Of a stretch of 64,000 nt of DNA, positions 35,060 to 46,917 are shown in pieces; position 1 is the first letter of the stretch, and every line of letters begins with the position of its first letter. The notes beneath the pieces are model-generated. The model was not told the DNA's origin and searched no databases. It saw only the letters and a list, made by a program, of their open reading frames with translations. This DNA is from Strongyloides papillosus (lineage: Eukaryota > Nematoda > Chromadorea > Rhabditida > Strongyloididae). Position numbers and translations under genes: made by a program. Location of the stretch: assembly GCA_005656395.1 (NCBI GenBank), contig SRSI01000033.1:1-64000 (forward strand), given 5' to 3'.

Positions 35060-36140
35060 AGTTATGAAAAATTAATTTTTTTCGCATCATATGTAACAAT
35101 TCTAAAATTCATTATTTGGTATTGGGTTGGTGCATAATTATTGCGGCAATTTTTCGCAACGTTTTTGCTCTTAAAAAATTTACATTTTTTAAAATTTTTT
35201 TGCATAAAAATAATCCTCACATTCCAATTAGTGAAATGCGAATTGAAAATTATATTCATATTCACCATTTTATATTCTGGCACTTTAAGAAAAATTGGGA
35301 TGAAAAACAATAATTTAGCGATCCAAACGAACTTTAGGTGAAGGAATAATCAACAAAAGCCACGTTGAAAGATGGTTGAGAAATTCAAATTCGGTAATTC
35401 AAATTGAATTTTCCTTTAATTTGGCTTTTGTTGATTGCTTTTTCGTCAAGAAAGTTTGTGGAAATCACGAAATAATTGTGCTACCTTCCGCTTTTCTTGA
35501 AGTACTAGAGCATAATTATTGCGGCATTTTTTTGTGAATTTTTTTTTCTTTAAAAATTGGCGTTTTTTTAATTTATTTTTTTATAAAAATAATTCTCACA
35601 TTTCAAATATTGAGATACGAATCGAAAATTATATCCATATTCATCATATCATGCACTAACACTTTGAGAAAGGTTAGAAAGCAGCACATTCGTTTTGCAA
35701 TCTTAACGAACTTATTGGCAAAAAAACAATCAACAGAAACCAAATTTAAAGAAAACTCAATTAAAATTACCAAATTTCAATTTCCTGAACAATCTTCCAA
35801 CATGATTTTTGCTGATTATTCTTTCACAAAAAGTTCGTTTATATCGCTAAATTACTGTTTTTCATCCCAATCTTTCTCGAAATGCCAGAGCATAATATGG
35901 CGAATATGAATATAATTTTCAATTTGCATCCCACTAATTGGAATGTGAGAATTATTTTTATCGAAAAAATTCTAACAAATGTCAATTTTAAAAGAAGAAA
36001 AAGTTCGCGGAAAAATGCCGCAATAATTATGCACCAACCCAATATTTATTTCATGCAAAGTTATGAAAAATTAATTTTCTTCGCATCATATTAACAATTT
36101 TAAAATTCATTATTTGATATTTATTTCATGCAAAGTTATG
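35060..36140. repeat. Tandem repeat split by a mariner insertion
   Basis: A unit of roughly 90 bp (GTTATGAAAAATTAATTTT, TTCGCATCATAT, AAAATTCATTATTTG) occurs just left of the mariner element (35060-35119), again just right of it (36045-36118), and a third partial copy starts at about 36119. The mariner derivative therefore landed inside a tandem repeat. Confidence 0.55.
35122..36042. mobile_element. Palindromic mariner-derived element with TA target duplication
   Basis: The left end TTGGGTTGGTGCATAATTAT (35122) and right end (36042, inverted) match mariner terminal repeats of the type seen in MADE1/Hsmar1-like elements (TTAGGTTGGTGCAAAAGTAA). TA dinucleotides flank both ends (35120-35121, 36043-36044). 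Both arms carry remnants of the N-terminal helix-turn-helix of a mariner transposase (IHHFIFWHFKKNWDEKQ-like in the left arm; the inverted right arm has a related copy), and a third internal copy of the repeat end occurs near 35510. No catalytic DDD region is present, so it is non-autonomous, 921 bp. Confidence 0.8.
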
Positions 36141-36558
36141 AAACGTCAAAGGTTACTTTTTTTTCTTAGTAGGAAAAAATTTTTTTTTACTTTTAACCAT
36201 TTTTATAAAAAAACAAATGGTAAATATGCAACTATTATCTCTCGTTTATATCATTTTATATTATTAAATATTTATTGCTTTTAATTATCAAAAATTATGC
36301 ATATTTCAATTTCTAAACTTGTCAGTTAGCAAATCGTTTAAAAAATGTTGATTATAATAGTAATTTAATTTTTCTATTGAATATCTTAAGCTTTAGAAAA
36401 ATCTTTAATACTTTATTTTTATTAATCATCAGTGATATTGCAATTATTTTTAGTGTTTTGTAAGAAAGTATTTTAAATATAAAAGTTTTAAAATATGAAG
36501 ATTTCTTACTTTTTATTTACAAAAATGAGTAATCTATATTATTTCTAATCATTAAATT

Positions 36559-37142
36559 TTAATCAGACAATTGTATTAATTTAACAATTAAGTTATTAAA
36601 CTTTCTGTTATAAATTAGTTCATTAATATTTGGATATAATAAATTAAGTTGCTTCTTTGACTCCCTATTTAAATTGTTGTATTTAAGATAAAACTTTAAC
36701 AAAAAATTTTTTACATCTTCGAAATCTGGGTAAGCTGGAAAAGAAATTAGAAGATTTGACGAATTTTTAAGTGAAAAATTGACAAAGCATTCATTTTCTG
36801 GTAGTAATACAAACTGTTTTTCAACAAATTTGTTAAAAATATATTCTACACTTTCTCCAAAAGACTGTGATCTTGCCTTGATAAATTTTATTACTTCATC
36901 GTTAGATAAAAAGTACGTTTGTTTTGAAAGCACATCATCTATGATTATTTTTTGATTTTCAGTAATGTTATCAAAAAAGTTCATCTCACTCTTAATAGTA
37001 AAGCCTTTAATAAAATATTTATTTATAAAAACCAATATAACATACCATTGATTAATGTGATATATTTCAATAAAAAATTATGTTCATATGAACTAACTTT
37101 TATGTTCATTTTGACTATTTTTAAAAATTCAATAAGAAGCAT
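36559..37142 (-). CDS. Fatty-acid and retinol-binding (FAR-type) protein
   Basis: Two exons: 37142-37046 and 37004-36559, with a 41-nt intron (gtatgt...ttaaag) inside a Gly codon; 180 residues, the usual FAR length. The exon 2 product follows the Gp-FAR-1 family pattern: NFFDNITENQKIIIDDVL (LT.ED..IL.EV), a conserved DEVIKFIKARS (DEAL..LKAKSP), and near the C-terminus YLKYNNLNRESKKQLNLLYP followed by IYNRKFNNLIVKL (YK.LS.EAK..L...FP....F.NEKF..L). FAR proteins are helix-rich secreted nematode lipid carriers thought to act on host lipids. The exon 1 leader is a poor signal peptide, so the true 5' end may differ. The longest uninterrupted frame starts only at a TTG codon. Confidence 0.68.
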
Positions 37143-38990
37143 GATAAATACGCTAACAATAACTTAATAATATGCGTATTTTTTAAAGATGATTATAAAT
37201 ATTGCCAAAGTATTTATATTATATATGTTTTGTTTAAAATATAAATAAAAAAATAGTTATAATAATTATTTCACAATAATGAAATTGTATTCGCAAATAG
37301 AAAACTTTGCTTACTATAAACTATTTGCTAAATTTGAAAGAATATCGTTAACTATTTAGGTAACTTTAACTAATAAATTGAGAATTCTAATTTTATTGCA
37401 TACAGAATTATGTAAACCAATTTTTGCTTTAAAAAATTTTTAAACAGGTAAAAATACTAGATATGTTAATTTAAATTAAACTAAATTTATGAAAGAATGA
37501 CAAAAAGATATCGCTTATTTAGCAAACAAAATTTTTATAGCGTCTGTCACAACATTTTAGGTGCATCAATTAGAATTTACCAATTATATATTTTTATAGA
37601 CAAAGATATCAATAAAAATGTGCGTGTGTATCTTTATAAAAAATTATATACATATACACTCTATAACTGGTATTTTTTGAAATGTTTCACATTTAAAATG
37701 CGTATTCTATTTTTGACAATACTTTAGCCTTTAATATGATAGTAATATGATAAATTCAATTGTATATGATAGATGTAATATTTATTCATGAGCTTTTAAA
37801 TTAAATTAACATCAAAATTATATATCTTTTTTAAATTTTAATTCATTTAAAGAAAATATTGAAGTTTTTAAACAATGTAACATTTTTATTAAATGATTTT
37901 TTACTTAAAATAGTGAAAGCTTTAATTTTATACTATTTTATTTTTTGTATAAGTCGCTATAAAGTTAATAAAAAATAAATTTAAAGGTAACATTTATATT
38001 CATTTATAGAAAGGAAATAGAAAAATATGTTTTTCTTGCTTATAGTTTGATTTATATTATTATACTGATGTAAAAATAAATTACGGTTACTTTTTATGTA
38101 TTTCAATTGTTATAATTTTGGGAAAATGCTTTTGTCCACGGTACAACATGTACATGATTTTTAGAGCTACTTCTTCAACATTACATCTTATGTAAGTTAT
38201 TTTTCAACGTAAATTTTATAAATTTATTTTTATTATAGAAAATGCTATCAAAAAGATTTGTTAAACATTGAAAGTCATGTTAATTGTTCTAATGCTTTGT
38301 ATTTGAAATTATCTTTTAAAGTTTTCTACTAGTAAGTAAAATTATTACAGTTTAAAAGTATATAATCTTAATGAATTCTTGTGAACCTAAAAAGTCTCTC
38401 GGCTTTTTAAATTATATTAATAAATTTAGTTAAACATTGATTTAGCAAAACGATAAGTGATAAAGTAATAAACATATAAGTGTATCCAGTAGCACAAATA
38501 CTCAAATTTGGCTATCTATGTTCTGATTTGGTAACTGATTAAATGTCTTATGATTCATTACATATTCCTTTTCTTCGTAGACTTTGAAGTGATGGACGTT
38601 TCTTATTGATATGCATTGCTATATATTGAGTTGAAACAGCAACTATGGTTTGCAAGTATTTCTTGTAAATTATTTAGATATATTAAAAAATAAAGAATAA
38701 CCGTCGAATACTAATTAATTGGAAGTTTTAGAACATTACATGACAAAAGAAGACGTTGTATTCAAAAATGAAGTTTCGAAAAGTCAAACTAATCAAAGTA
38801 TGAAATAGTACCTCATTCTGCATATTTAGCAAACGTATCTTAACTAACTTTTTGTTGAATAAAAATTGAAAGACCAAGTATCTATTAAAAGAATTATCAA
38901 AAAGTTTATAGTATTATTTAATCTTTATTAGCAAATCAACATTATAAAGGCAGTAAATACTTGATTATAAAAAAATTATTTGTTAAATCT
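37143..38990. other. AT-rich spacer
   Basis: No gene supported. A 76-codon open stretch at 37497-37727 has low-complexity composition and no recognisable motif. Confidence 0.35.
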
Positions 38991-38999
38991 TCCGTTCAT

Positions 39000-40595
39000 A
39001 TCTCACACCGGTAAATGACCCGATTTTATGCTTTTACGCGCATTTTGGCGGGTAGAGACGCATTTTTATAACTTCAGGGCGCATTGTGAAAGTGATATTA
39101 AAACATTTTGTATCGTTATTTTTATTAAAAATTAAGTACTATACTTTTTTGAAAATTTAAAAATTTTAATTTTGAAGGTGTTTTCACCTCAAAAAATGGC
39201 CAAAAATTGCACTTTTTGGGACTTTACAGAAGCTACCACGAGATTTCAAAAAATATGAGATAGATCTCTTTCGATTCCTAAACTTCTTATCTATAACATA
39301 TTTTTTTTTCGAAGAACATTTTCTAACAGGGAAAAAAGCTATGAGGCAAAATGTAAGTTTACCTCAAAAAGTACCAAATTTTAAGATAAAAATGATAAAA
39401 AAATAGTTATTTATGTTATAAAAAATATTAACAATTAAAAACATATATTATAAAACTCAATAAGAATGCAAACAAATAAAAAAAGCAAACAAAAAACATG
39501 TAAAGAATGCCAACAGGCTCTTTATCAAAACAAAGTGATTTTTGACTAAAAATGCTAACAATTGTTAGCTATAAAAGCATAAACAATTAATTTTTCTTAA
39601 CTATTTGATTTATCTACCTATCTCAATATGCCTAGAAAAATAAAATTTGCTTTATTAAGATTTAAAACTAGCTGTCTCAATTTAAATATGCTAATGCACA
39701 AACAAAAAGAAGAAATGAACTTTTTAAAAGCCTTAGGACTTTTTTATATAAGTTGTAATTATGCATTTCTGATGAATTAACAAAATGTTTTGAATATCTA
39801 CATTTAAAGTTTGAAGAATCTTTGCAAACATTCAACTTTAACTAAAAAATTCTTTGAATTACCGAAATATCATATATTTGGTTGATCATTTAGTTGAATT
39901 TATTGGTGATTATGGGATCTCTTGTTATTTCAGTAAGCAAGAAATTAAGAGTTTATATGCTTGGTTTAAGAATGACTCAATTTGTTCTCATTATATAACT
40001 TATAATACCACAAAACAACGAAAAAAATGTTTTATTTAATGAAAGCAGCAAATAATTGTCACGGATTTAAAAATTGGTAATATTTTCAAATTTTTTTCAT
40101 TTTTTTTACTTTTATATAATAAATATTTGAATTTATACAAAAATACTAGGAAAAGTTATGTATAAATATTGTTTTACGTTTTTTATTATTAAAAATTTGG
40201 TACTTTTTGAAGTAAACTTACTTTTTGCCTTATAACTTTTTTCCCTGTTAGAAAATGTTCTTCGAAAAAAAAATATGTTATACATAAGAAGTTTAGAAAT
40301 CAAAAGAGATCTATCTCATATTTTTTGAAATCTCGTGGTAGCCTCTGTAAAGTCCCAAAAAGTGCCATTTTTGGGTATTTTTTGAGGTGAAAAACACCTT
40401 CAAAATTGAAATTTTTGAATTTTTAAAAAAGTATATTACTTAATTTTCAGTAAAAATAACAATAGAAAAATTTTTAATATCACTTTTACAATGCGCCTCG
40501 GAGATATAAGATTTTATAAAAACGACGCGGAAAAGCGTCATTTATGTAAAATCCCGTTTTTAATACAACGCGTTAGCGGTGTGATCTGAATATTC
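39000..40595. mobile_element. Long-TIR (foldback-like) element
   Basis: Arms of about 400 bp are inverted copies: the left arm (about 39005-39400) has ATCTCACACCGG, TTTTGAAGGTG, ACTTTTTGGGACTTTACAG and TCTAACAGGGAAAAAAGCTA; the right arm (about 40190-40590) has the complements in reverse order, ending GCGGTGTGAT. The about 800-bp core has no intact ORF. A weakly similar ATCACACCG edge suggests the ends are near 39011 and 40585, but no target duplication was resolved. Confidence 0.7.
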
Positions 40596-41181
40596 AGTAG
40601 TATTTTCCCCAAGAAACAAACAATTAAAAACTCTTTGAAATAAAATTTCACTAAATTGCATGAGATAAAGTGCAACATTATAATTATACAATTTCAATTT
40701 TACTAAACAATTTTATTTGATGTACTGAATCGTTAAAAAAAATTCAAAAGTAAACATTAAATGAATTAAAATTAATTTTATTAATAATTTGTCTATAAGT
40801 AGTACTAAAATAGAAAATGGATTGAAATATTTTTTTATGATAAATTATAAGATCAATAAAATTATTTGAATAGCTTCAAAATAAATAACCAATTATATTG
40901 GAAATTATTTAACTAACAAAAAGAAATTTATTTGATAAAATAGTTTGTGTCAATGAAAAAAATACCAAATTATATTAGTTTTTTACTTTTTTATTATTTA
41001 TAACCTTATGTTAATAATTAAAATTATCATTTAATTATATTAAAACAGGATTATCTTTTGATTTTTATAATTTGTTTTAATAAAAGAATTTTTCCAGTTT
41101 TTGATTTTTAATCCTATTTTATTTATAACAAAAAGAGTAATTTTCTTTTGTTTCATCTGTAGTAAGTAATTTTATTTTTTC

Positions 41182-42228
41182 CTTACGAATTAATCTTATG
41201 GAAACATTCTTTAGTTTCAGAATCTGTAAAATGTTTTGTTTTTTTACTTGCTATCATTTTTTCGTTTCACATTTCTTTTCTTAAAATCGAACAAAATTTT
41301 GTCATAAAAGTTTCAGAATAAAATTCTATACACTTTCATTTTTTATAATCGCTAAGATCTGTATATCCACCATGCTTACAATTAAGTTTCTTCAAACATC
41401 TATTAATAGAATAATTATAATTTATTAATTAGTAACATGATAGAGTTGAACCATCTTATAACGAAAAGAATTTTGATGACTTATTAAATATAAATAGCAT
41501 ATTTTCATTATATTATTTCATTGTAATTTTATTGTCATATTGTATCTCGTTTTCCTGTTAATTAAGAAAGGTAAAAGAATATATTAAATAGTAAGTTAAT
41601 AATTAATATATATAATTTTCCGATTTTAAGGTGGCCACTAATTATTTTAATAAATATAGACATAAAAAATTGTTATTAATTTGATATTACTTAACATCAC
41701 ATTTGGTGAAGCACTTATATTATTTCTGAATGTTCTTATTTCACTATCAATTGAATTTAGTACTTTATCCATTTTATCGTTGTTATTGTGATCAGTATCG
41801 TTTGTTAAATATTAACTATAACTTATATCAAGAGTTACTAAAGAATTATATTGGCTTGTTTTCATATAAGACAGAAATTTTCCATCATTTTGGATAATTT
41901 TAATTAAATTTCTTTATTTTTTTCCATGTTCATCAAGTATCTTCTGAATGCTAAGATCAAAATATACTAATTTTACAATTCTCAAAATTTGGTTACAATT
42001 TAAATTAATACAAAATATATATGTGAATTGTTTTTGTAATTATTTTCGAGCTCCAAAGAACATTTGGTACTTTTAACAAATTTAAATCTCTTGTAAGTTA
42101 AATTAGAACCTCTATAAATATGTAGACATTTATCTATACATATTTGTTCTAGTGCTAATTGTATAGTGATTTCAACTAAATCCTCATCATTATAAATATA
42201 TGGAAAATTTGCTTTACCGTTCTTCTTC
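41182..42228 (-). pseudogene. Degraded astacin relic (catalytic, EGF and CUB remnants)
   Basis: Three separate minus-strand pieces appear in the right order for an astacin. (1) 42228-42000 after an acceptor (TTGTTTTAG): FPYIYND...ALEQICIDKCLHIYRGSN...KRFKF...KCS, resembling the first third of the catalytic domain. (2) about 41990-41815, frameshifted: DEH followed later by YNSLVTLDISYS, resembling HEH...YNTL.TPYDYSS. (3) about 41400-41182: an EGF-like piece (NCKHGGYTD with an in-frame stop) then KECFHKINS, like the start of a CUB. Stops, shifts and losses show it is long dead. Each piece is weak alone; the order supports the call. Confidence 0.5.
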
Positions 42229-42803
42229 CTAAAACAATAAATTTTTTGTATACAATTTTATTTAAAAGTGTTATAAAAAAACAATTATAAAAAGTATTTT
42301 TAACAGGTAAATTAATTAATTCAACATAAAATGTGTTACAATAAAATATACAAATAATTTAAACATTTTGATAACTACAAAATTAACAATGTCATTTTAA
42401 ATAACATTTTGATAATTTGAAATTATAATTCAATTGGACTTTTTGTGTAATTTTACTACAATAAAGTCAATTTTTTAATACATTTCAATGTTGATTTAAA
42501 TTTTTATCAAAATTATTTTTCAACTGTTAGGAACTAAAAGTATTTTTTAAATAAAAAATTTTTTCTTTTACAATGAAATATAAATTAAAAAAAACTAATA
42601 TGGGACAAGTCTAATGTTTATTTTTAACAAAAAATTTCAAAAATTTGATAAAATTAATTGAAAATTACAATGTTTCATTGAAATTAAGAATTTTCTAGTT
42701 ATCTAATGGACATATAAATCAAGTTAATATGCTAATTATCAAAATTTTTATTATATATTTAGAATCAACTATTCAAGTTGAGATATCAAAAAAAATAATT
42801 TAA

Positions 42804-44228
42804 AACGCATTTTGCGAGTCAGTCGAACATTTTTTTTAAATCTTGTACAATTAAAAGTTTTACCCCCATTTTTATTTCATAAATAAAAAGAGCAACCAAA
42901 AAAATGTATGTTAGCAAATTTATTCGGCTTGAAACTTTGAGATACAGAAGCTGCAACGAGTCAAAGTCGTAAAAATTGATTTTTACAAGTTTCCAATAAA
43001 TAGATTTTTTTAAAAATAAATGTTGTTCCTAGGGGTAATTTTTTATGAAAAAACGAATGAGCATACTTTCCACTTCATAAATTTACGTCTTTAATGTCTT
43101 TTGCAATTTTTTTTGAGTTTTTTTCAATTTTTGAGTACAAAAATCAAAAAAGCGCATGTTCCCACTATGCTCATTCGATTTCTCATGTGAATTTACATCT
43201 AGATTCATAGAAATCAAAAAAATTAAATGGGAAGGTAAATGTGATCTTGAGTGAAGAACAATACTGGTATTATTAAATAGAATAGATGTCTTCACATTTG
43301 AGTGCAGAAATCGAAAAAGCGCATGTTCCCACTATGCTCATTCGATTTCTCATGTGATTTTACATCTAACTCCATGAAAATCAGGAAAATAAAATGGGAA
43401 GGTAAACGTGTTCTCATACAAAATATAGATTTCAATTCAATATAGTAAAATATTGGTATACTTTTTTAATAAATTTTAAATTTTTTTATAATAAATATTG
43501 TTTCTAACAGTATTTTTATATGAAAAATCGAATGAACACAGTGAGAACATGCGCTTTTTCGATTTTTGTACTCAAATGTGAAAACACCTATTCTATATGA
43601 AAATACCGGTATTCTTCTTCACTCAAGATCACATTTACCTTCCCATTTTATTCTTCTAAATTTTATGAATCTAGATGTAAATTCACATGAGAAATCGAAT
43701 AAGCATAGTGGAAACATGCGCTTTTTTGATTTTTGTACTCAAAAATTGAAAAATCTTATTTCCTTGGGAAATAGCAAGATTCTTCTTCACTCAAGATCAC
43801 ATTTACCTTCCCATTTAAATTTTCTAAATTTTATGAATCTAGATGTAAAATCACATGAGTAATCGAATAAGCATAGTGGGAGCATGCGCTTTTTTGATTT
43901 TTGTACTCAAAAATTGAAAAAACTCAAAAAAAATTGCAAAAGACATTGAAGACGTAAATTTATGAAGTGGAAAGTATGCTCATTCGTTTTTTCATAAAAA
44001 ATTACCCCTAGGAACAACATTTATTTTTAAAAAAATCTATTTATTGGAAACTTGTAAAAATCAATTTTTACGACTTTGACTCGTTGCAGCTCCTGTATCT
44101 CAAAGTTTCAAGCCGAATAAATTTGTCAACATACATTTTTTTGGTTGCTCTTTTTATTTATGAAATAAAAATGGGGGGTAAAATTTTTAATTGTACATCA
44201 AATGTCTGATTGACTCACAAAATGGGTT
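42804..44228. mobile_element. Palindromic TTAA-flanked repeat element, copy A (1,425 bp)
   Basis: Flanked by TTAA (42800-42803, 44229-44232). The ends AACGCATTTTGCGAGTCAGTC and, inverted, AACCCATTTTGTGAGTCAATC are imperfect inverted repeats, and the arms remain complementary for several hundred bp (CCAAAAAAATGTATGTT, GTCAAAGTCGTAAAAATTGA, CCTAGGGGTAATTTTTTATG). The inside carries 168-bp repeat units in opposite orientations in the two arms, each with GATCACATTTACCTTCCCAT and GAACATGCGCTTTTT. Open frames of 70 and 98 codons in it are just translations of the repeat. No transposase. Confidence 0.85.
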
Positions 44229-44334
44229 TTAAATAAAAATTACCATTACTTAACGACCCATAAGTTTAAGAATTTACAGCCATTTTCTTTAATACTATGT
44301 TTTACATTATTTTAGAATTATATTTTTTTAATAG

Positions 44335-45455
44335 ATTATAAATAGCAACCTGCACAATCCTGTATTTTGAAAAAACGTCGTTCCAACATAAAAAAGTAGA
44401 TGAAAAATGTACCCCCCTCAAAACTGTAAATAACTTTGAATAACATTTAAATAAGCAAAAAAAATAAAAAATTAATGTGGTATTCGTAATCAGCATAGAA
44501 ATCTGAATCTAGAAATATAAAAATTGTAAGAAAAAATTGAAAAAATTTTTTTGGTACTTAACCATTTGACTCATGTTTCCCTTAAAAAGGCAAATATCAA
44601 AAATCGCCTCCATGCGTTTGTAGAAGAAGGTCTTGGCTATCAAATGAGACATTAACCGTCTTCATAAGTAGCCTGGAGGCCTCAAGCTATTTTAAAATGT
44701 GTCGACAATTTAGGGTAATTTTACGAAAAAAAAGTTTGCAAAAAGAATATTCAAATATAAATATCTCCCTAGTAAAGACAGATATCAAAAATCGCCTCCA
44801 TGCGATTTTAGAAGAAGGTCTTGGCTATCAAATGAGACATTAAACGTCTTCATAGGTAGTCTGGAAGCTTCAAGCTATTTTAAAATGTGTCGACAATTTA
44901 GGGTAATTTTACGAAAAAAAATTTTGCAAAAAAAATATTCAAATATAAATATCTCCTTAATAAAAACAGATATAAAAAATCTGTCAGATCAGGTTTAAGA
45001 TTAAAGTGTTGGCTACAAAATGAGCCATTGACCATATTCTCAAGTAAACGGGGGGCTTCAAAAAATATTATTTTTTGTTGACCATAAACTTGTTTATTAA
45101 AAATTTGTCTTTAAACGTTATTTTGTACTTTTTTTTAAATAATCATCCTTCAAAGTTTCTTAGTAATTAATACTTCTCTTTTAATTAATAAATAATTGTT
45201 TATTTACTTAGATATACTATAAATAAACAAATAAACTAATTTTCTAACGGTAATTGGAATGGCGTCTCTGTAACATTTCACCCCCACGCGAAATTTTTGT
45301 TTACTCCCATTTTTGGGTGTTTACACTTAACATTTTTGAAATATTATTTTAAAAATGAAATCAGCGCATAAAATTCTCTATACACACCAATTTTTAGAAA
45401 GTAAGGGGAAGTTTGAAATTTTGGTGAAAAAATTGTGCAGGTTGCTAATTATAAA
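44335..45455. mobile_element. hAT-like non-autonomous element with perfect 8-bp target duplication
   Basis: The element (44343-45447) starts TAGCAACCTGCACAAT and ends ATTGTGCAGGTTGCTA, a perfect 16-bp terminal inverted repeat. It is flanked on both sides by ATTATAAA (44335-44342, 45448-45455). An 8-bp duplication and a TIR beginning TAG fit the hAT superfamily. No ORF of transposase length is inside; instead it holds a tandem repeat (44591-44990). Confidence 0.82.
44591..44990. repeat. 188-bp tandem repeat inside the hAT-like element
   Basis: Two full copies start at 44591 and 44779 (ATATCAAAAATCGCCTCCATGCG, GAAGGTCTTGGCTATCAAATGAGACATTAA, AAATGTGTCGACAATTTAGGG) and a diverged third begins at 44967. 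Confidence 0.85.
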
Positions 45456-46379
45456 TCATCCCATTTCATTCACTTCTAGAAAAGTTATTTAAAAAACAAA
45501 ACTGAGCTAAAAAGTGTTTAAAAAGAGATGCTTTTTAGAAATAACTAAACCAATTATAAACAAAAAATTTTTAAAACTCTTTCTCTGCACAAAGTTGGAA
45601 AAAAACATCTATTGATTATTCAATCATAAAAATTGTTCAAGTTTCAAAAAGTTATACTAAAGACAAAAGTTGTTTTTATGAGAAAGAACAGTGAAAAAAT
45701 GACACATAAATTAGCATAACATTTTTCATTGATAATTAATAAACCTCTTTAGACTCATATTTTCTTTGTAGGACTGTAATCTGCAAATATATGGAATTTT
45801 ATTTGTTTTATTAAGTTTTTAATTAATCAATAGAGTAATTTTTATTTTAACATAAATGTTTATACAATATAAAGTATGAGTACATAGAACAAGAGAGACT
45901 GGTATTTTAAGAACTAAAATCTAACATTAACAAATTAATTAACATAATTAAAGTTTTTTTAAAGTAAAATAAAATTTTTTGATAATTTATAATTTTAGTC
46001 ATTTTTGTTTCTCTCTCTAAATTTTTGTTGAAATTCACTATAGCTATTTATCTCTTTATTTTTTTTTAAATAGTAATTACTTTTTGGTCTATAATTGAGT
46101 TAAATTATAAGTAATATACTTAATATTGTGTTTCTCTTTATTAAATTATTAGAACTTTTCAATGGTAGGTACAATAACCATCATGTTCTATAAATTTAGA
46201 AATTAGTTTTTCTTTGTACAAAACTATACTAAAAAAATCAAAACAGAAGTTGTTTAAGAAAAAGTTGACCAATTTTGGCCAAAAATGTCTAAACCTTATT
46301 CAGTCTCTCAAAATAGGAAAAAAACATAACTTTTGGACATTTAATAGTAAAAATCGATTAAAAGGAAGAATCTCTGATT
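45456..46379. other. AT-rich spacer
   Basis: No gene recognised. Confidence 0.35.
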
Positions 46380-46635
46380 CTCACACGGACTTTCATGGGA
46401 ATGTAACAAAGGATCCGCTCTCTCAAAAGGATAGTCCTGGGAATTTGAAAGGTCGCCTAAAATTTAAGGTATAAAAAGGGCCAATTTTTGTTAAATATTC
46501 ATTATTTACTTTTACTCCGTCTTATACAGTCGGTTTTGGACTGTTGGTGTCATATTGTAGAATCGTTTATTATTAATAAAGTTATTATTGTTATCTATCG
46601 TGTACGTGTTTTCTAAATCTTATATATATCCAACA
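46380..46635 (+). mobile_element. Putative LTR 3' portion (solo LTR)
   Basis: In order: TATAAAAAGGG at about 46471, a GC-richer initiator-like region (CTCCGTCTTATACAGTCGG), AATAAA at about 46575, then a GT-rich tail ending TATATCCAACA at 46635. This is the layout of a retroviral-type LTR from U3 promoter to the terminal CA. The 5' limit and partner LTR were not found. Confidence 0.42.
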
Positions 46636-46917
46636 ATTTAAAATATTGCTTAAATTTTAAAAAAGTTATGATATAGACACGTTTTTGTATATATTTCTTT
46701 AGTAATAAAAATTTATCAAGTGATGTTACCTACTAAACTTACAATATATAAATATGAAAAATTAAATTTAAATTTAGTAAATAAAACTTATATTATGTTA
46801 ATGATAACAAAATATATGTATTTGATTACACTTTTATTATACATTTGATAATTATAAGAGTGTACAAGAAGATAATTACAATTGCTTTCAGAAAACGTAT
46901 TGGACATTTTCTAAATT

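Noticed and set aside
35062..35341. Three overlapping 65-82 codon ORFs on both strands
   Set aside because: They fall in the mariner-derived arm; only the transposase relic frame is meaningful.
43083..43862. Open frames reading LHSRSHLPSH in the palindromic elements as protein genes
   Set aside because: They are translations of the 168-bp DNA repeat, occur on opposite strands in the two arms, and lack any domain.
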